From the IMG/VR virus record IMGVR_UViG_3300025009_000239, positions 1 to 39,692 of that record: a stretch of 39,692 nt of DNA; one strand, written 5' to 3'. The translations under genes and the position numbers were made by a program. How positions within the stretch are numbered: position 1 is the first letter of the stretch; each line of letters opens with the position of its first letter. This document shows positions 7,329-14,049 of this stretch, piece by piece. The DNA is from a virus. The notes under the pieces were generated by a model. It did no database searches and was not told where the DNA came from. It worked only from the letters and a program-made list of their open reading frames with translations.

Positions 7329-7867
7329 TCGGCTTGCTCCGCTGGTGTCTGCTGGGCGTGCCAGTCGATCAGGGCGTTGAGGCGCTCGCGGCAGGTTTCG
7401 TGCTGCTGGCCGACGGCGATGGCCCAGGTGCCGACGTCGGTATCGGTGGCAGTGGGCCCACCTTCTGCAGCAGCTCCGGGCCCGGCCGCGGGCACGCCGC
7501 CAGGGGCGGAGACGCTGAGACCCGGGGAGGTGTTGAGCACGCGCAAAGCGCGGTCAGACAGGCAAGCGCGACCAGCGGTCGCAGTTTTGAGCGCATGGGT
7601 TTTCTCCTGAGCGAGGGTGGCGTTTTTGGCAACCTGCTGCAGCAGCTGGGCGCCGAGGGCCTGGCTGCGGTCGGTGGCGGCCTGCAGGCGGGCGGCGGCG
7701 GCGATGGATGCCTTGCGCAGCGTCTCTGCGTTGTCTTCGCGCAGGCCTGCGTTTTCCATACGCAGATCGGCGATGTCGCCCTGCAGTGGGGCGCGCGCCA
7801 TCGGCCAGGTGGCACCCGCCGCGATGGCCGCGGCCACCAGGTAGGGGATGAGGCTGAGCCATCTCAT
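7325..7867 (-). CDS. Rz: Inner-membrane spanin, Rz-like
   Basis: A 180-residue protein with one N-terminal membrane anchor (residues 5-22, SLIPYLVAAAIAAGATW) followed by a periplasmic helical region with coiled-coil character (about 30-100). This is the i-spanin layout. With its outer-membrane partner Rz1, nested in another frame of the same gene, it would fuse the inner and outer membranes at the last step of lysis. It overlaps the holin gene by 4 nt and the zinc-finger gene by 4 nt. The region 105-150 is rich in Gly, Ala and Pro, where the DNA also encodes the proline-rich Rz1. Confidence 0.8.
   Translation of the reverse strand: MRWLSLIPYLVAAAIAAGATWPMARAPLQGDIADLRMENAGLREDNAETLRKASIAAAARLQAATDRSQALGAQLLQQVAKNATLAQEKTHALKTATAGRACLSDRALRVLNTSPGLSVSAPGGVPAAGPGAAAEGGPTATDTDVGTWAIAVGQQHETCRERLNALIDWHAQQTPAEQAD
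7369..7596 (-). CDS. Rz1: Outer-membrane spanin lipoprotein Rz1, nested in Rz
   Basis: A 75-residue frame lying wholly inside the Rz gene, shifted against it. It begins MRSKLRPLVALACLTALCAC, a lipoprotein signal. The acylated cysteine is either C18 or C20, with C20 favoured by the Ala before it. The mature part is very proline-rich, as in known Rz1 proteins. ATG 7596 has a strong AGGAG six bases upstream, which proves little alone but is unlikely inside a coding region by chance. Nested Rz/Rz1 pairs are classic in lambda-like phages. The match of lipobox, proline content and position makes the call firm. Confidence 0.8.
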   Translation of the reverse strand: MRSKLRPLVALACLTALCACSTPPRVSASPPLAACPRPGPELLQKVGPLPPIPTSAPGPSPSASSTKPAASASTP

Positions 7868-8298
7868 GCCGATGGCCCCCGCAGCGCGAGCCAGACCACG
7901 GCGACCAGGCTGAGAACAGCCAGCACGATCACGAGCAGCAGCACGGCACCCAGGTAGCGCTCCAGCCGGCCGCGGGGCATGGTGGGTCCGTGTGACGCCA
8001 CAGCGGCCGGTCCAGGCAGGGGCAGCTCCACGTCCAGCCGGGCCGTGCCCATGCGGGCCTCCAGGGCGTCCAGCTCCAGCTGCCAGCGTGCATCGTCCAG
8101 ACTGACCTGGTCAACGATGCGCAGCACCACGATCAACAGTGCCAGCGTGCCCGAAATCCAGGGCCATTTGTCGGGCGGAAACAGCGGTTCGACCAGGGGC
8201 AACACCTCGCCCTGGATGCCAGAGAGCAGCGCCAGCACCATGGCCGCTTGCACGCTCAAGAAACGCCAGGCCAGGCGCCAGTCTGGAATGAGCTTCAT
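7864..8298 (-). CDS. Holin-like membrane protein
   Basis: A 144-residue membrane protein between endolysin and spanins, where the holin is expected. Three hydrophobic segments are visible: about 14-35 (LSVQAAMVLALLSGIQGEVLPLV), 46-62 (WPWISGTLALLIVVLRI) and 116-139 (LGAVLLLVIVLAVLSLVAVVW). The first two resemble a compact holin hairpin. The third sits after a charged helix (SLDDARWQLELDALEARM) and a Pro/Gly linker and may be an added domain, as if a holin and a second small membrane protein were fused. ATG 8298 overlaps the endolysin stop (ATGA). Confidence 0.7.
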   Translation of the reverse strand: MKLIPDWRLAWRFLSVQAAMVLALLSGIQGEVLPLVEPLFPPDKWPWISGTLALLIVVLRIVDQVSLDDARWQLELDALEARMGTARLDVELPLPGPAAVASHGPTMPRGRLERYLGAVLLLVIVLAVLSLVAVVWLALRGPSA

Positions 8299-8912
8299 GC
8301 GTCCACCGTGAAAACGTGGACCGGCAGCGGGCGCAGTCCGTTGGCGAGCCAGGCCTCGACGTCGAACCCGGGGCAGGTCTTGGTCCATTCAAACGGCTCG
8401 GTCATGCCGTTGCCGTTCTTGTCGGGCGAGAGATCGCGGTGGCCACACACGCCGTCCAGCACGTCGTAGCCCGGCGACGTGGCCTTGCTGACCCGGACGG
8501 CGGGGTTCAGCGGGATACGCAGCCGCGCGGTGAGCTTGTGCACCAGCTGCTCCAGCGCCACCCATTGCGCGCGGGTGTAGCGGCCACTGCGCTCGGCGCC
8601 GCCCACCAGGCAGATGCCGAGGGAGTGCGCGTTGAACATCACGGCGTGCGCGCCGATTTCGTCCGGGTGGCGGCCGGTGAGGACCGTGCCGTCCAGGTCA
8701 ATGACGAAGTGGTAGCCGATGCTGGGCAGATCGGCGTTGAACGCCTGGCGGGCCGCGTTGCTGCGTTTGAATCCGCGAACAGCGTGCCAGCTGTTGATGA
8801 CCTGGCCGGCGTTCAGGTAGCCGGGCTTGCCCGGCGTGCCGCGGTCGATGCGTTTACCGCTCGCAGTTGCCGAGCAGTGGATGACGACGAGGTTGGTGAT
8901 GCGAGCAGACAT
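8295..8912 (-). CDS. Endolysin, N-acetylmuramoyl-L-alanine amidase
   Basis: A 205-residue cell-wall amidase of the Amidase_2 (T7 lysozyme-like) family, which cuts the bond between muramic acid and the peptide stem. Zinc ligands fit H12 in VVIHCSAT, H158 in CGHRDLSPD and C180 in KTCPGFDV, with K178 in the place of the T7 catalytic lysine. GYHFVIDLDG at 66-75 is the usual core strand. No signal peptide is present, so release needs the holin encoded next. It is the first gene of the leftward late operon. The start ATG lies exactly 50 nt from the conserved late element and has no clear Shine-Dalgarno sequence. Confidence 0.9.
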   Translation of the reverse strand: MSARITNLVVIHCSATASGKRIDRGTPGKPGYLNAGQVINSWHAVRGFKRSNAARQAFNADLPSIGYHFVIDLDGTVLTGRHPDEIGAHAVMFNAHSLGICLVGGAERSGRYTRAQWVALEQLVHKLTARLRIPLNPAVRVSKATSPGYDVLDGVCGHRDLSPDKNGNGMTEPFEWTKTCPGFDVEAWLANGLRPLPVHVFTVDA

Positions 8913-8967
8913 GCACGGCAGGATGCCGCGCGCGCGCGATGGGCGTTAAATGGAGCGCGTCATTGTT
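8913..8967 (-). promoter_or_regulatory. Late promoter candidate A (lysis-packaging operon)
   Basis: On the minus strand this region carries ATGACGCGCTCCATTTAACG, then a GC repeat, then the small hairpin CGGCA-TCC-TGCCG two bases before the endolysin ATG. The TGACG of the element starts at 8962, 50 nt upstream of the ATG at 8912. The same element at the same distance precedes the protease gene and the first tail-tip gene. The last 30 bases up to the start codon are identical to copy C. It is the probable activator-dependent late promoter; the -10 position cannot be fixed by eye. Confidence 0.65.
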
Positions 8968-8986
8968 TGAGGGGCGGGCAGCAGAG

Positions 8987-9355
8987 CTACGCTGCCAACT
9001 GCAATAGCTTGGTCACGTAGGCTTTTCCCAGCTCGGTCGAAACGCCCAGCAACCAGCCGCTGACAAAGCTGCCCACAGCAATGAGCCCTTTTGTCAAACG
9101 ATATCGCCAGCTCTGTCGATACAGCTGTTGCGCCAGATCGTCAGCGAACAGGCGCCCCTGCAGGGTGGGAGCAAACGTCAGCAGATCACACACCTCGCCA
9201 TAGGAGTCTCGCGCCATGCTTCGTCGAAAAACCCCGTCCGCATGCTTGTTGTCGATCAACTCGCCCGCGGCCCACCAGTCAGCCCTATCCGGCAAACCGC
9301 TGCCCGTCAACAACCGCAGGTAAGTCGCCTTGAAATCCCCGCCCGACTGGCTCAT
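8987..9355 (-). CDS. Hypothetical protein with C-terminal hydrophobic segment
   Basis: A 122-residue protein that I do not recognise. The N-terminal two thirds look soluble and helical (FKATYLRLLTGSGLP, EVCDLLTFAP). Near the end a hydrophobic stretch (GLIAVGSFVSGWLLGVS, about 90-106) could insert in or lie on the membrane. ATG 9355 has AGGG-TAGG just upstream. It lies on the strand of the repressor operon and ends just before late element A, so it may be expressed in the lysogen. The stop codon lies in the loop of a 6-bp GGCAGC/GCTGCC hairpin (8977-8996). A superinfection-exclusion role is possible but unproven. Confidence 0.6.
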   Translation of the reverse strand: MSQSGGDFKATYLRLLTGSGLPDRADWWAAGELIDNKHADGVFRRSMARDSYGEVCDLLTFAPTLQGRLFADDLAQQLYRQSWRYRLTKGLIAVGSFVSGWLLGVSTELGKAYVTKLLQLAA

Positions 9356-9446
9356 GCGCCTACCCTTTCGTGTCTTGGTTGCCGTGCTCTTCGTGGCCGG
9401 TATTGTGCTGGGCCGCGCCTGCGCGTGGAACCACCTGGTTGGATGA
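9354..9446 (+). CDS. Possible 30-residue membrane peptide
   Basis: A short plus-strand frame MRLPFRVLVAVLFVAG...: a basic start and one hydrophobic segment, ending in an ATGA overlap with the next plus-strand gene. It looks like a single-pass micro-protein or leader peptide. Against it, no Shine-Dalgarno sequence is visible and its ATG overlaps the start codon of the well-supported minus-strand gene. Confidence 0.25.
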   Translation: MRLPFRVLVAVLFVAGIVLGRACAWNHLVG

Positions 9447-9736
9447 GTATGGCCATCGAACTCGAATCACTCGCCTGGGGCCTGCTGGGCGTGCTCGCTA
9501 TCTGGGCTATCGCAAAGATCTGCATCGCAGCTTTCGGGAGCGCCACCCAGCAAGAACGACTGCGGCTTCGCCACCTTGAAACCCTGGCGTTGGCGCGGGA
9601 AGAAACCATCCGGTTTCAGACCTTTGTACGCCCCGGCGGGCTGCAAGCCGGCGACACCAAGGTGTACCCAAAAACCAGCCACCCAGCGCCGCCTCCCACG
9701 CCAGACAGGCACGCGCATCCAGGAGAGCGACCATGA
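9443..9736 (+). CDS. Small membrane protein, unknown function
   Basis: A 97-residue protein on the opposite strand to its neighbours. It has one N-terminal membrane segment at about residues 10-31 (AWGLLGVLAIWAIAKICIAAF), then a charged helix (ATQQERLRLRHLETLALAREETIRF) and a Pro-rich tail. The composition reads like a real protein. ATG 9443 has only a weak site (GGTTGG) upstream but overlaps the stop of a 30-residue frame, and its own stop overlaps an ATG preceded by AGGAG. If real, it would be expressed separately from both the lysogeny and lysis operons; no promoter could be fixed. Confidence 0.5.
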   Translation: MSMAIELESLAWGLLGVLAIWAIAKICIAAFGSATQQERLRLRHLETLALAREETIRFQTFVRPGGLQAGDTKVYPKTSHPAPPPTPDRHAHPGERP

Positions 9737-9873
9737 CCGCTCACAAGCGCGCGCCGTCGGGTTCGCCGAAGTCGTCAGATCAATCGCCTCTACCGCGACT
9801 TCTGAATCGATGTGACGACACCATTTCGGGTGTAAATGTAGGAATCAACCAGGCGAAACACATACTGCTTTGA
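9733..9873 (+). CDS. Doubtful 46-residue frame, convergent with DUF4124 gene
   Basis: A short plus-strand frame MTAHKRAPSGSPK... with a good AGGAG site 9 nt before its ATG and a 4-nt overlap with the gene before. It overlaps the 3' end of the minus-strand DUF4124 gene by 84 nt, and no domain is visible. It may be a remnant of a longer gene cut short when the DUF4124 gene arrived, or simply not a gene. Confidence 0.25.
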   Translation: MTAHKRAPSGSPKSSDQSPLPRLLNRCDDTISGVNVGINQAKHILL

Positions 9874-10215
9874 GATGCCGCCATCGTTCTCAGTGATGTT
9901 CACCTTGCTGGCCCCCACGACGCCGATCCGTGTGCAGCGCAGAAATTTCTCTTCTGTCCAACCGATTTCGGGGTAATAAGGTATTTCGTCGGTTTTGCAG
10001 TAGACCCGCGCTTTTGCCATCGCCTCTCTAACCATTGATTCCCACTTGTTTGGTGGCGGGCCAGACGGAACCTTCATTGCCTCTGACTTGGCTGAGCTGC
10101 CGCAGGCAGCCTCTTGGTAGGTCACAGAACCATCGGCCCCGGTGCATTTGTTGATCGCCCAGGCAGGTGACACCGCCAGGCAGGTGAGCGCGAGCAGCGC
10201 TGTTTTGATGTTCAT
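9790..10215 (-). CDS. Secreted DUF4124 protein
   Basis: A 141-residue exported protein. Residues 1-20 are a clear signal peptide (MNIKTALLALTCLAVSPAWA, cut after AWA). The DUF4124 pattern follows at once: NKCTGADGSVTYQEAACG, with two cysteines that probably form a disulfide. The remaining part contains two further cysteines (VYCKTDE, LRCTRIG). DUF4124 proteins are periplasmic and common in proteobacteria; their role is unknown. The start has an excellent AAGGAGGA site and overlaps the previous stop. As the third gene of the repressor operon it should be made in the lysogen, which suggests lysogenic conversion. Confidence 0.75.
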   Translation of the reverse strand: MNIKTALLALTCLAVSPAWAINKCTGADGSVTYQEAACGSSAKSEAMKVPSGPPPNKWESMVREAMAKARVYCKTDEIPYYPEIGWTEEKFLRCTRIGVVGASKVNITENDGGISKQYVFRLVDSYIYTRNGVVTSIQKSR

Positions 10216-10553
10216 GACTTCCTCCTTGAATCGGATTTCTTCTGCACCACTTCGACATAGCGCCGCACCCGCAGCACCTGGCTCGGGCTCAGGTCCATCA
10301 CCATGCGTGAGCCGAACTCGCGCTGCATGAAGTTGAACACGGCCTCGGCGCTGGGGGAGCGGCGAATCAGGGCCAACAGCTCGCGCTGGGCGGGCGTGGT
10401 CAGCCCGGTCTGCGGCGTTGGCGCATGGTGGTGGTTGATCACCGTGAAGTTCCCGCCCACCTGACCCACCTGCACGTTCGACTTCCCTGTGACTTCTTGT
10501 TTTGGCAGCAGCCGGCTTAGCCAGGCCAGCAGCTGTTTGGGTAGCTCTTGCAA
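10212..10553 (-). CDS. Repressor-operon partner protein with NVQVG motif
   Basis: A 113-residue protein encoded just after the repressor. The middle holds KSNVQVGQVGGNFTV, then HHH; the C-terminal half is helical (AQRELLALIRRSPSAEAVFNFMQREF, SQVLRVRRYVEVVQKK). The repressor ends with a closely similar motif, GNIQIGSAGGGVRI. The likely start is TTG 10553, 8 nt after the repressor stop, with GAGGT overlapping that stop; an upstream ATG at 10643 would run through the repressor gene. A role as co-repressor, anti-repressor or assembly partner is an inference. No family was recognised. Confidence 0.6.
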   Translation of the reverse strand: MQELPKQLLAWLSRLLPKQEVTGKSNVQVGQVGGNFTVINHHHAPTPQTGLTTPAQRELLALIRRSPSAEAVFNFMQREFGSRMVMDLSPSQVLRVRRYVEVVQKKSDSRRKS

Positions 10554-10563
10554 AACCGAAACC

Positions 10564-11019
10564 TCACTTTTTCTTGATGCGGACGCCACCGCCCGCGCTG
10601 CCGATCTGGATGTTGCCGTCACCCACAGCACTCTGCGAGCCACCAGCCCCGCTCAATGCGGGCGCGGCACTGAGGCGCTTGATCAGGCCAAAGATCAACA
10701 ACTGATCTGACTGCGAACACTGGTGCCAGCGTGCGAGCAGCGCCCGGTCTTCCTGGCTGACCTTCGTAAAGGGCTTGCCTTCGCGTGCCGCCGCGATCAT
10801 TTCCCGCGCGGCCTGTGCAAGACCGGTGACCACGTAGTCCGAGTCAAAGCCCAACTGCGCCCCGAGCGCACGAACCCGGTCTTCCGGGAATGCGTCGCGC
10901 TTTTTTCGGTCATTCAGGGCGGTGGGCGACATGCCCAACCTAGCCGCCACTTCCTTGTCCGTCTGCACCTGCAACACGCCCTTCAGCCGCAGCAGGGCCG
11001 CTTCAAAACTTGTGGCCAC
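10564..11019 (-). CDS. CI-type phage repressor without peptidase domain
   Basis: A 151-residue repressor. The N-terminal domain matches the Phage_CI_repr helix-turn-helix: KEVAARLGMSPTALNDRKKRDAFP, followed by DSDYVVTGL, the usual end of that domain. The C-terminal half is short and ends in GNIQIGSAGGGVRIKKK. There is no LexA/S24 serine-lysine peptidase, so classic RecA-driven self-cleavage is not expected. GTG 11019 is chosen because AAGGAG lies 6 nt before it; an in-frame ATG at 11082 would lie inside the divergent early promoter region. It faces the Ner-like gene, as repressor and ner do in Mu. Confidence 0.8.
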   Translation of the reverse strand: MATSFEAALLRLKGVLQVQTDKEVAARLGMSPTALNDRKKRDAFPEDRVRALGAQLGFDSDYVVTGLAQAAREMIAAAREGKPFTKVSQEDRALLARWHQCSQSDQLLIFGLIKRLSAAPALSGAGGSQSAVGDGNIQIGSAGGGVRIKKK

Positions 11020-11028
11020 AAAAACTCC

Positions 11029-11058
11029 TTGCACAACATCCAGAAAACAGGATATAGT
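11029..11058 (+). promoter_or_regulatory. Early promoter
   Basis: TTGCAC at 11029-11034 and TATAGT at 11053-11058 are separated by 18 bp and resemble a good sigma-70 promoter reading into the Ner-like gene. Transcription should begin near 11065. The -35 hexamer lies only about 10 bp from the repressor start codon, so repressor bound here could block early transcription. AT-rich sequence at 11064-11090 may hold operators and the opposing repressor promoter, which I could not place. Confidence 0.6.
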
Positions 11059-11108
11059 CCGCATCAATGAATCAATTTTCAATCCCCATTTTGAGTAAGG
11101 GCGAAAAC

Positions 11109-11354
11109 ATGAAACCTGAGGATATCAAAGCGGCCATTTCGCGAGCTGGAACCAGCCAGAACGCGATTGCTGATCACTTGGGCGTCACCGCGAACAGCGT
11201 CAGCCGAGTCGTTCATGGACTCATGCGCTCGGCGCGTATCGAAGCCGAGCTGCAGAAGATCACCGGCCAGCCGCTGCATGCGACCAAAGCGGTGCGTGGT
11301 CGCAAGAAGACGGTGTGGACCGGTCGCGGTGTGTCGCGGGGAGCTGCAGCATGA
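11109..11354 (+). CDS. Ner-like DNA-binding regulator
   Basis: An 81-residue protein with a lambda-repressor-like helix-turn-helix: PEDIKAAISRAGTSQNAIADHLGVTANSVSRVVHG, as in Ner/Nlp proteins. In Mu, Ner is the first early gene and lowers transcription of both the early and repressor promoters. Position, size and fold all fit that role here. The C-terminal tail is basic (VRGRKKTVWTGRG). ATG 11109 is chosen over 11067 because TAAGG lies about 8 nt upstream and the fold begins with this Met; 11067 lies almost on the expected transcription start. Confidence 0.8.
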   Translation: MKPEDIKAAISRAGTSQNAIADHLGVTANSVSRVVHGLMRSARIEAELQKITGQPLHATKAVRGRKKTVWTGRGVSRGAAA

Positions 11355-11722
11355 GCTCGCAAAATTTCGCAGCGATCTCCCAGCGCTGCAAGAACTCCAT
11401 CAGCCCAACGGCAATGAGTGACCGTGTGCTGGCACTCGTCCTGGGGTGGTCTCCAGAAAACTTCGCCATTGCGAAAGCCAACGGCTGCTTTCCGGTGAAA
11501 GACCTCAAGGACGTGGCGCGCAGCTTTCCCTCGCTGGAGCTCGATGTGGACTGGATCCTGCAGGATGGCGCCAACCCAGACGAATGCCCGCCTGCGTTCC
11601 TCCCTGCGTTCAAAGAGATAGGGCTGTTTGAACCCCCTTCGTCGGAAGAGATGGCCGCCTACATGGACGCCGAGATGCAGCGCCTGGGCGTCGGTCCCTT
11701 CGCACCGGGAGCCGCAGCATGA
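11351..11722 (+). CDS. Hypothetical early protein
   Basis: A 123-residue protein overlapping the Ner-like stop (ATGA). It begins MSSQNFAAISQRCKNS. The region around VLALVLGWSPENFAIAKANGCFPVKDLKDVARSF could be a small DNA-binding helical domain, and LELDVDWILQDG resembles the end of repressor-type domains. The C-terminus is acidic and Pro-rich (PSSEEMAAYMDAEMQRLG). No family was recognised. The position directly behind ner suggests a regulator or an early host-takeover protein. Confidence 0.65.
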   Translation: MSSQNFAAISQRCKNSISPTAMSDRVLALVLGWSPENFAIAKANGCFPVKDLKDVARSFPSLELDVDWILQDGANPDECPPAFLPAFKEIGLFEPPSSEEMAAYMDAEMQRLGVGPFAPGAAA

Positions 11723-12087
11723 GCCCCCGCAGCTTCAACGACCTGGTGCGCCAGATTCGCTCTGGCACTTGTGCGCAAAACCGTGAAAGCCTGGTTGCCC
11801 AGTTCGCCGAGGTGGCGCGGGTCAGCGTGCACACCGTCGAGAGCTGGCTGAAGGACCATGCCACGGACCCCGTGCAGTCGGTTGGCGCGAGCACCGGCAT
11901 CAACCTCACCGCCCGCATCGACCGCGACCGCCACGGCCAGCCGCTGGTGACCCTGCCCGACCGGCCGTTCAACGGCCTGGACATCCACCCGGCTGACCTG
12001 GAGCGCCTGGGCGAGCGGCTGATCGCCATCGCCCGCCTGGCCAAGCAACACAAGGGCAAGCACCCGAGCACGGTGGTGATGGGATGA
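11719..12087 (+). CDS. Hypothetical early protein with possible helix-turn-helix
   Basis: A 122-residue protein overlapping both neighbours by 4 nt. FAEVARVSVHTVESWLKDHA at about residues 29-48 looks like a helix-turn-helix recognition region. The middle is a short beta stretch (INLTARIDRDRHGQPLVTLP) and the end a helix with basic residues (ERLIAIARLAKQHKGKH). It may bind DNA during early regulation or transposition. No named family could be assigned. Confidence 0.65.
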   Translation: MSPRSFNDLVRQIRSGTCAQNRESLVAQFAEVARVSVHTVESWLKDHATDPVQSVGASTGINLTARIDRDRHGQPLVTLPDRPFNGLDIHPADLERLGERLIAIARLAKQHKGKHPSTVVMG

Positions 12088-12311
12088 GCCGCGCCACCGA
12101 CTACACCGCTGCCAAAGCCGCTGTCCTTCGGTTCTCCAGCGTTCTGGAGAAGGCCGAAAGTGTCGCCGAACTGCGGGCTGCGCTGATGGCCGATCTCGGT
12201 TCACCATTTCACTCGTTCGACCCTGTAGTCATCAGCGCCAAGACCGGGAACATGGGCAGCGAACTGGCTCGCCTTTTGGATGAAGACCTTGATGGTGAGG
12301 TGACCGCATGA
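12084..12311 (+). CDS. Hypothetical early protein
   Basis: A 75-residue protein with 4-nt overlaps at both ends. It is mostly helical, starting MSRATDYTAAKAAVLRFSSVLEKAESVAELRAALM, followed by a FDPVVISAKTGNMGSELARLL segment and an acidic end (DEDLDGEV). No motif, cysteine cluster or membrane segment is visible. Only its place in the tightly packed early operon supports it. Confidence 0.6.
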   Translation: MSRATDYTAAKAAVLRFSSVLEKAESVAELRAALMADLGSPFHSFDPVVISAKTGNMGSELARLLDEDLDGEVTA

Positions 12312-12682
12312 GCGAGCCCAAGAACATCCGGCCCCTACCGGAAAACCTGCGAAAGACATGCGACCTGCTGCGCCTGTTGGCCGGGCATGAAGTGCTGGGC
12401 CTGGCGCCCGGCGAGATCGCCAAAGGTCTCGATGTGTCGGCCTCCTGGGTGTCCATCAACCTGCCCGCGCTGGAGGCCGAGACCGGATTTGTCGAGCGCG
12501 TGCCGGGCACCAACCGCTGGCGCCTGGGCGTGCCGTTTGTGCGCATCGCCATGACCGTTAGCACAAACCTCAACGCCGCCAAGCGCCAGCTCGACGAATT
12601 GAGCGCTCGCTACGCCGTGCCTGCGGGCACCTCTCCAAATACCTCGACGTCGAGGAATTTTGAAGACGGCAGCAACCTGTAA
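12308..12682 (+). CDS. Winged-helix protein, IclR/MarR-like
   Basis: A 124-residue protein whose first 80 residues read as a winged helix: LRKTCDLLRLLAGHEVLGLAPGEIAKGLDVSASWVSINLPALEAETGFVERVPGTNRWRLG. The recognition helix lies at about 42-58 and the wing at RVPGTNRWRLG. This is the IclR N-terminal pattern, without the ligand-binding domain. Winged-helix proteins before the transposase are common in transposable phages of beta- and gammaproteobacteria. The C-terminal tail is Ser/Thr-rich and probably disordered. Confidence 0.7.
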   Translation: MSEPKNIRPLPENLRKTCDLLRLLAGHEVLGLAPGEIAKGLDVSASWVSINLPALEAETGFVERVPGTNRWRLGVPFVRIAMTVSTNLNAAKRQLDELSARYAVPAGTSPNTSTSRNFEDGSNL

Positions 12683-12714
12683 ATCAACCTCAACAAACCC
12701 GGAGAACCTGAACC

Positions 12715-13614
12715 ATGGCAAGACACAAAAGCGCAGCGCCCGAAAACAAGGAAACCCCAGTGAACCTGGAGGTGGTCGACGCGGAGCGAAGCGCAGCCAA
12801 CGAACTGGCGCTGATTCACACCGAGCAAAACGAGCGCGTCGTCGCGCTGGCCAAGAAGTTGGATTACAAGGGCTCCACCGATCCGGCTGTGCTGGAGAAC
12901 TCTGCGCAAGACGCAATGCGCCGACTCGGGGCCACCATCTTTGAGTTGGGTGCGTACCTGCTGCTGATGAAGGAGGCCTGTCCACACGGAAAGTTCTTGC
13001 CCGCCTTGGAGCGTTTGGACTTGGGTGTTGACACCGCGCAACGCTACATGCAGGTGACGCGGCGTTTCGCAAATACCGCCTCGGGGCGGTATTTGGAGAC
13101 GGCAGGCATCAAAAAGATGGTGGAGCTTCTGCCCCTCGACAACGAACAGCTTGACGCGCTGGAGAGCCTTGGACAAACCGGCGAGCTGGCCCTGGATGAC
13201 GTGGCTCGCATGTCGGTCAAGGAGCTGCGCCAAGCTGTCCGTAAGGTCCGCCAGGAAAAAGACCGCCTCAAGAAGGTGGCGGAAGAGACGCACGCCGAGG
13301 TGATCCAGCTCAAGCTGGAGCGCAAGGTGGTGGCGCACACCGACTGGCCCGACGCGCTGGTGCCGCTGACCGACCAGGTGGCCGCTGCGGGCCGCAAGAT
13401 CGCGCAGGGCGTGAGCGAGCTGGAGGCGTGCCGCCTGGCGCTGTTTGCTGCCGGTGTGGATCTGCCCGAAGAAGACCGCGTGCGCTTTGAGGCGGCCATC
13501 GGGCACGTGGCCGACGTGTACCAGGAGGCCTTGGCCCGCGCCGAGCGCGGTATCGAAAAAGAGCGCTTGACCTTCGATCAGACCCTGGGCGGCCTGGCAG
13601 GGGGTGCCGCATGA
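12715..13614 (+). CDS. DUF3102-like early protein with coiled coil
   Basis: A 299-residue protein. Residues 65-120 (RRLGATIFELGAYLLLMKEACPHGKFLPALERLDLGVDTAQRYMQVTRRF) match the DUF3102 pattern, seen in phage and plasmid proteins that probably bind DNA. A long charged helix follows at 160-205 (ELRQAVRKVRQEKDRLKKVAEETHAEVIQLKLE), very likely a coiled coil. The start has GGAG 14 nt upstream. It is the first gene after a 32-nt break in the operon and lies two genes before the transposase; its role may be in replication or transposition control. Confidence 0.7.
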   Translation: MARHKSAAPENKETPVNLEVVDAERSAANELALIHTEQNERVVALAKKLDYKGSTDPAVLENSAQDAMRRLGATIFELGAYLLLMKEACPHGKFLPALERLDLGVDTAQRYMQVTRRFANTASGRYLETAGIKKMVELLPLDNEQLDALESLGQTGELALDDVARMSVKELRQAVRKVRQEKDRLKKVAEETHAEVIQLKLERKVVAHTDWPDALVPLTDQVAAAGRKIAQGVSELEACRLALFAAGVDLPEEDRVRFEAAIGHVADVYQEALARAERGIEKERLTFDQTLGGLAGGAA

Positions 13615-14045
13615 GCGCCGCCGAGATGCCTACCGAGATGGAGGCGATTTGCTTCAACTTGCACGACGTGGCGTGTGCCCATTCGGCGGAGATCGCCTCG
13701 CTACCAGCCCAGATCGCGGCTATCTTTGGTTGGACATTCAGCGCAGAGCAGACTGAGGCTGTGCGTCAGTTGGCTTGGCACCTCGGGCACCAGGCCCGGC
13801 TGCTGGAGTTCAGTCTGGAAACTCTCTCGGTGGTCTTGGCTGGGCGGGCCTACGATGACCGAGCGCTGTTCTCAAAGACCACCGCGGTCGTTGATATGTG
13901 CCGCTTTGCCCGCGCGGTTCCCGACGTTGGTCCACCACCGAACCCGAGCACCACGGCGCTGGCCGATGCCGTCGAAGATGCCATTGCTGACATGCAGGGC
14001 GATCTGCGCCTGCGGTTCCCTGGCGAAGAACACCCGGGGAGCTGA
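13611..14045 (+). CDS. Hypothetical early protein
   Basis: A 144-residue protein, helical and mildly acidic, that overlaps the previous gene by 4 nt and ends 4 nt before the transposase ATG. HLGHQARLLEFSLETLSVVLAGRAYDD is the longest ordered-looking part. The N-terminus contains one Cys near residue 15 and another at about 22. I do not recognise a family. The DNA between 13675 and 14045 is also open in the transposase frame, but protein composition favours this reading. Confidence 0.6.
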   Translation: MSAAEMPTEMEAICFNLHDVACAHSAEIASLPAQIAAIFGWTFSAEQTEAVRQLAWHLGHQARLLEFSLETLSVVLAGRAYDDRALFSKTTAVVDMCRFARAVPDVGPPPNPSTTALADAVEDAIADMQGDLRLRFPGEEHPGS

Positions 14046-14049
14046 ACAC

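Noticed and set aside
13675-14049. N-terminal extension of the transposase by 125 codons
   Set aside because: The extension overlaps the 144-residue gene in another frame, is Arg/Pro/Ser-rich, and the ATG at 14050 has a good ribosome site.
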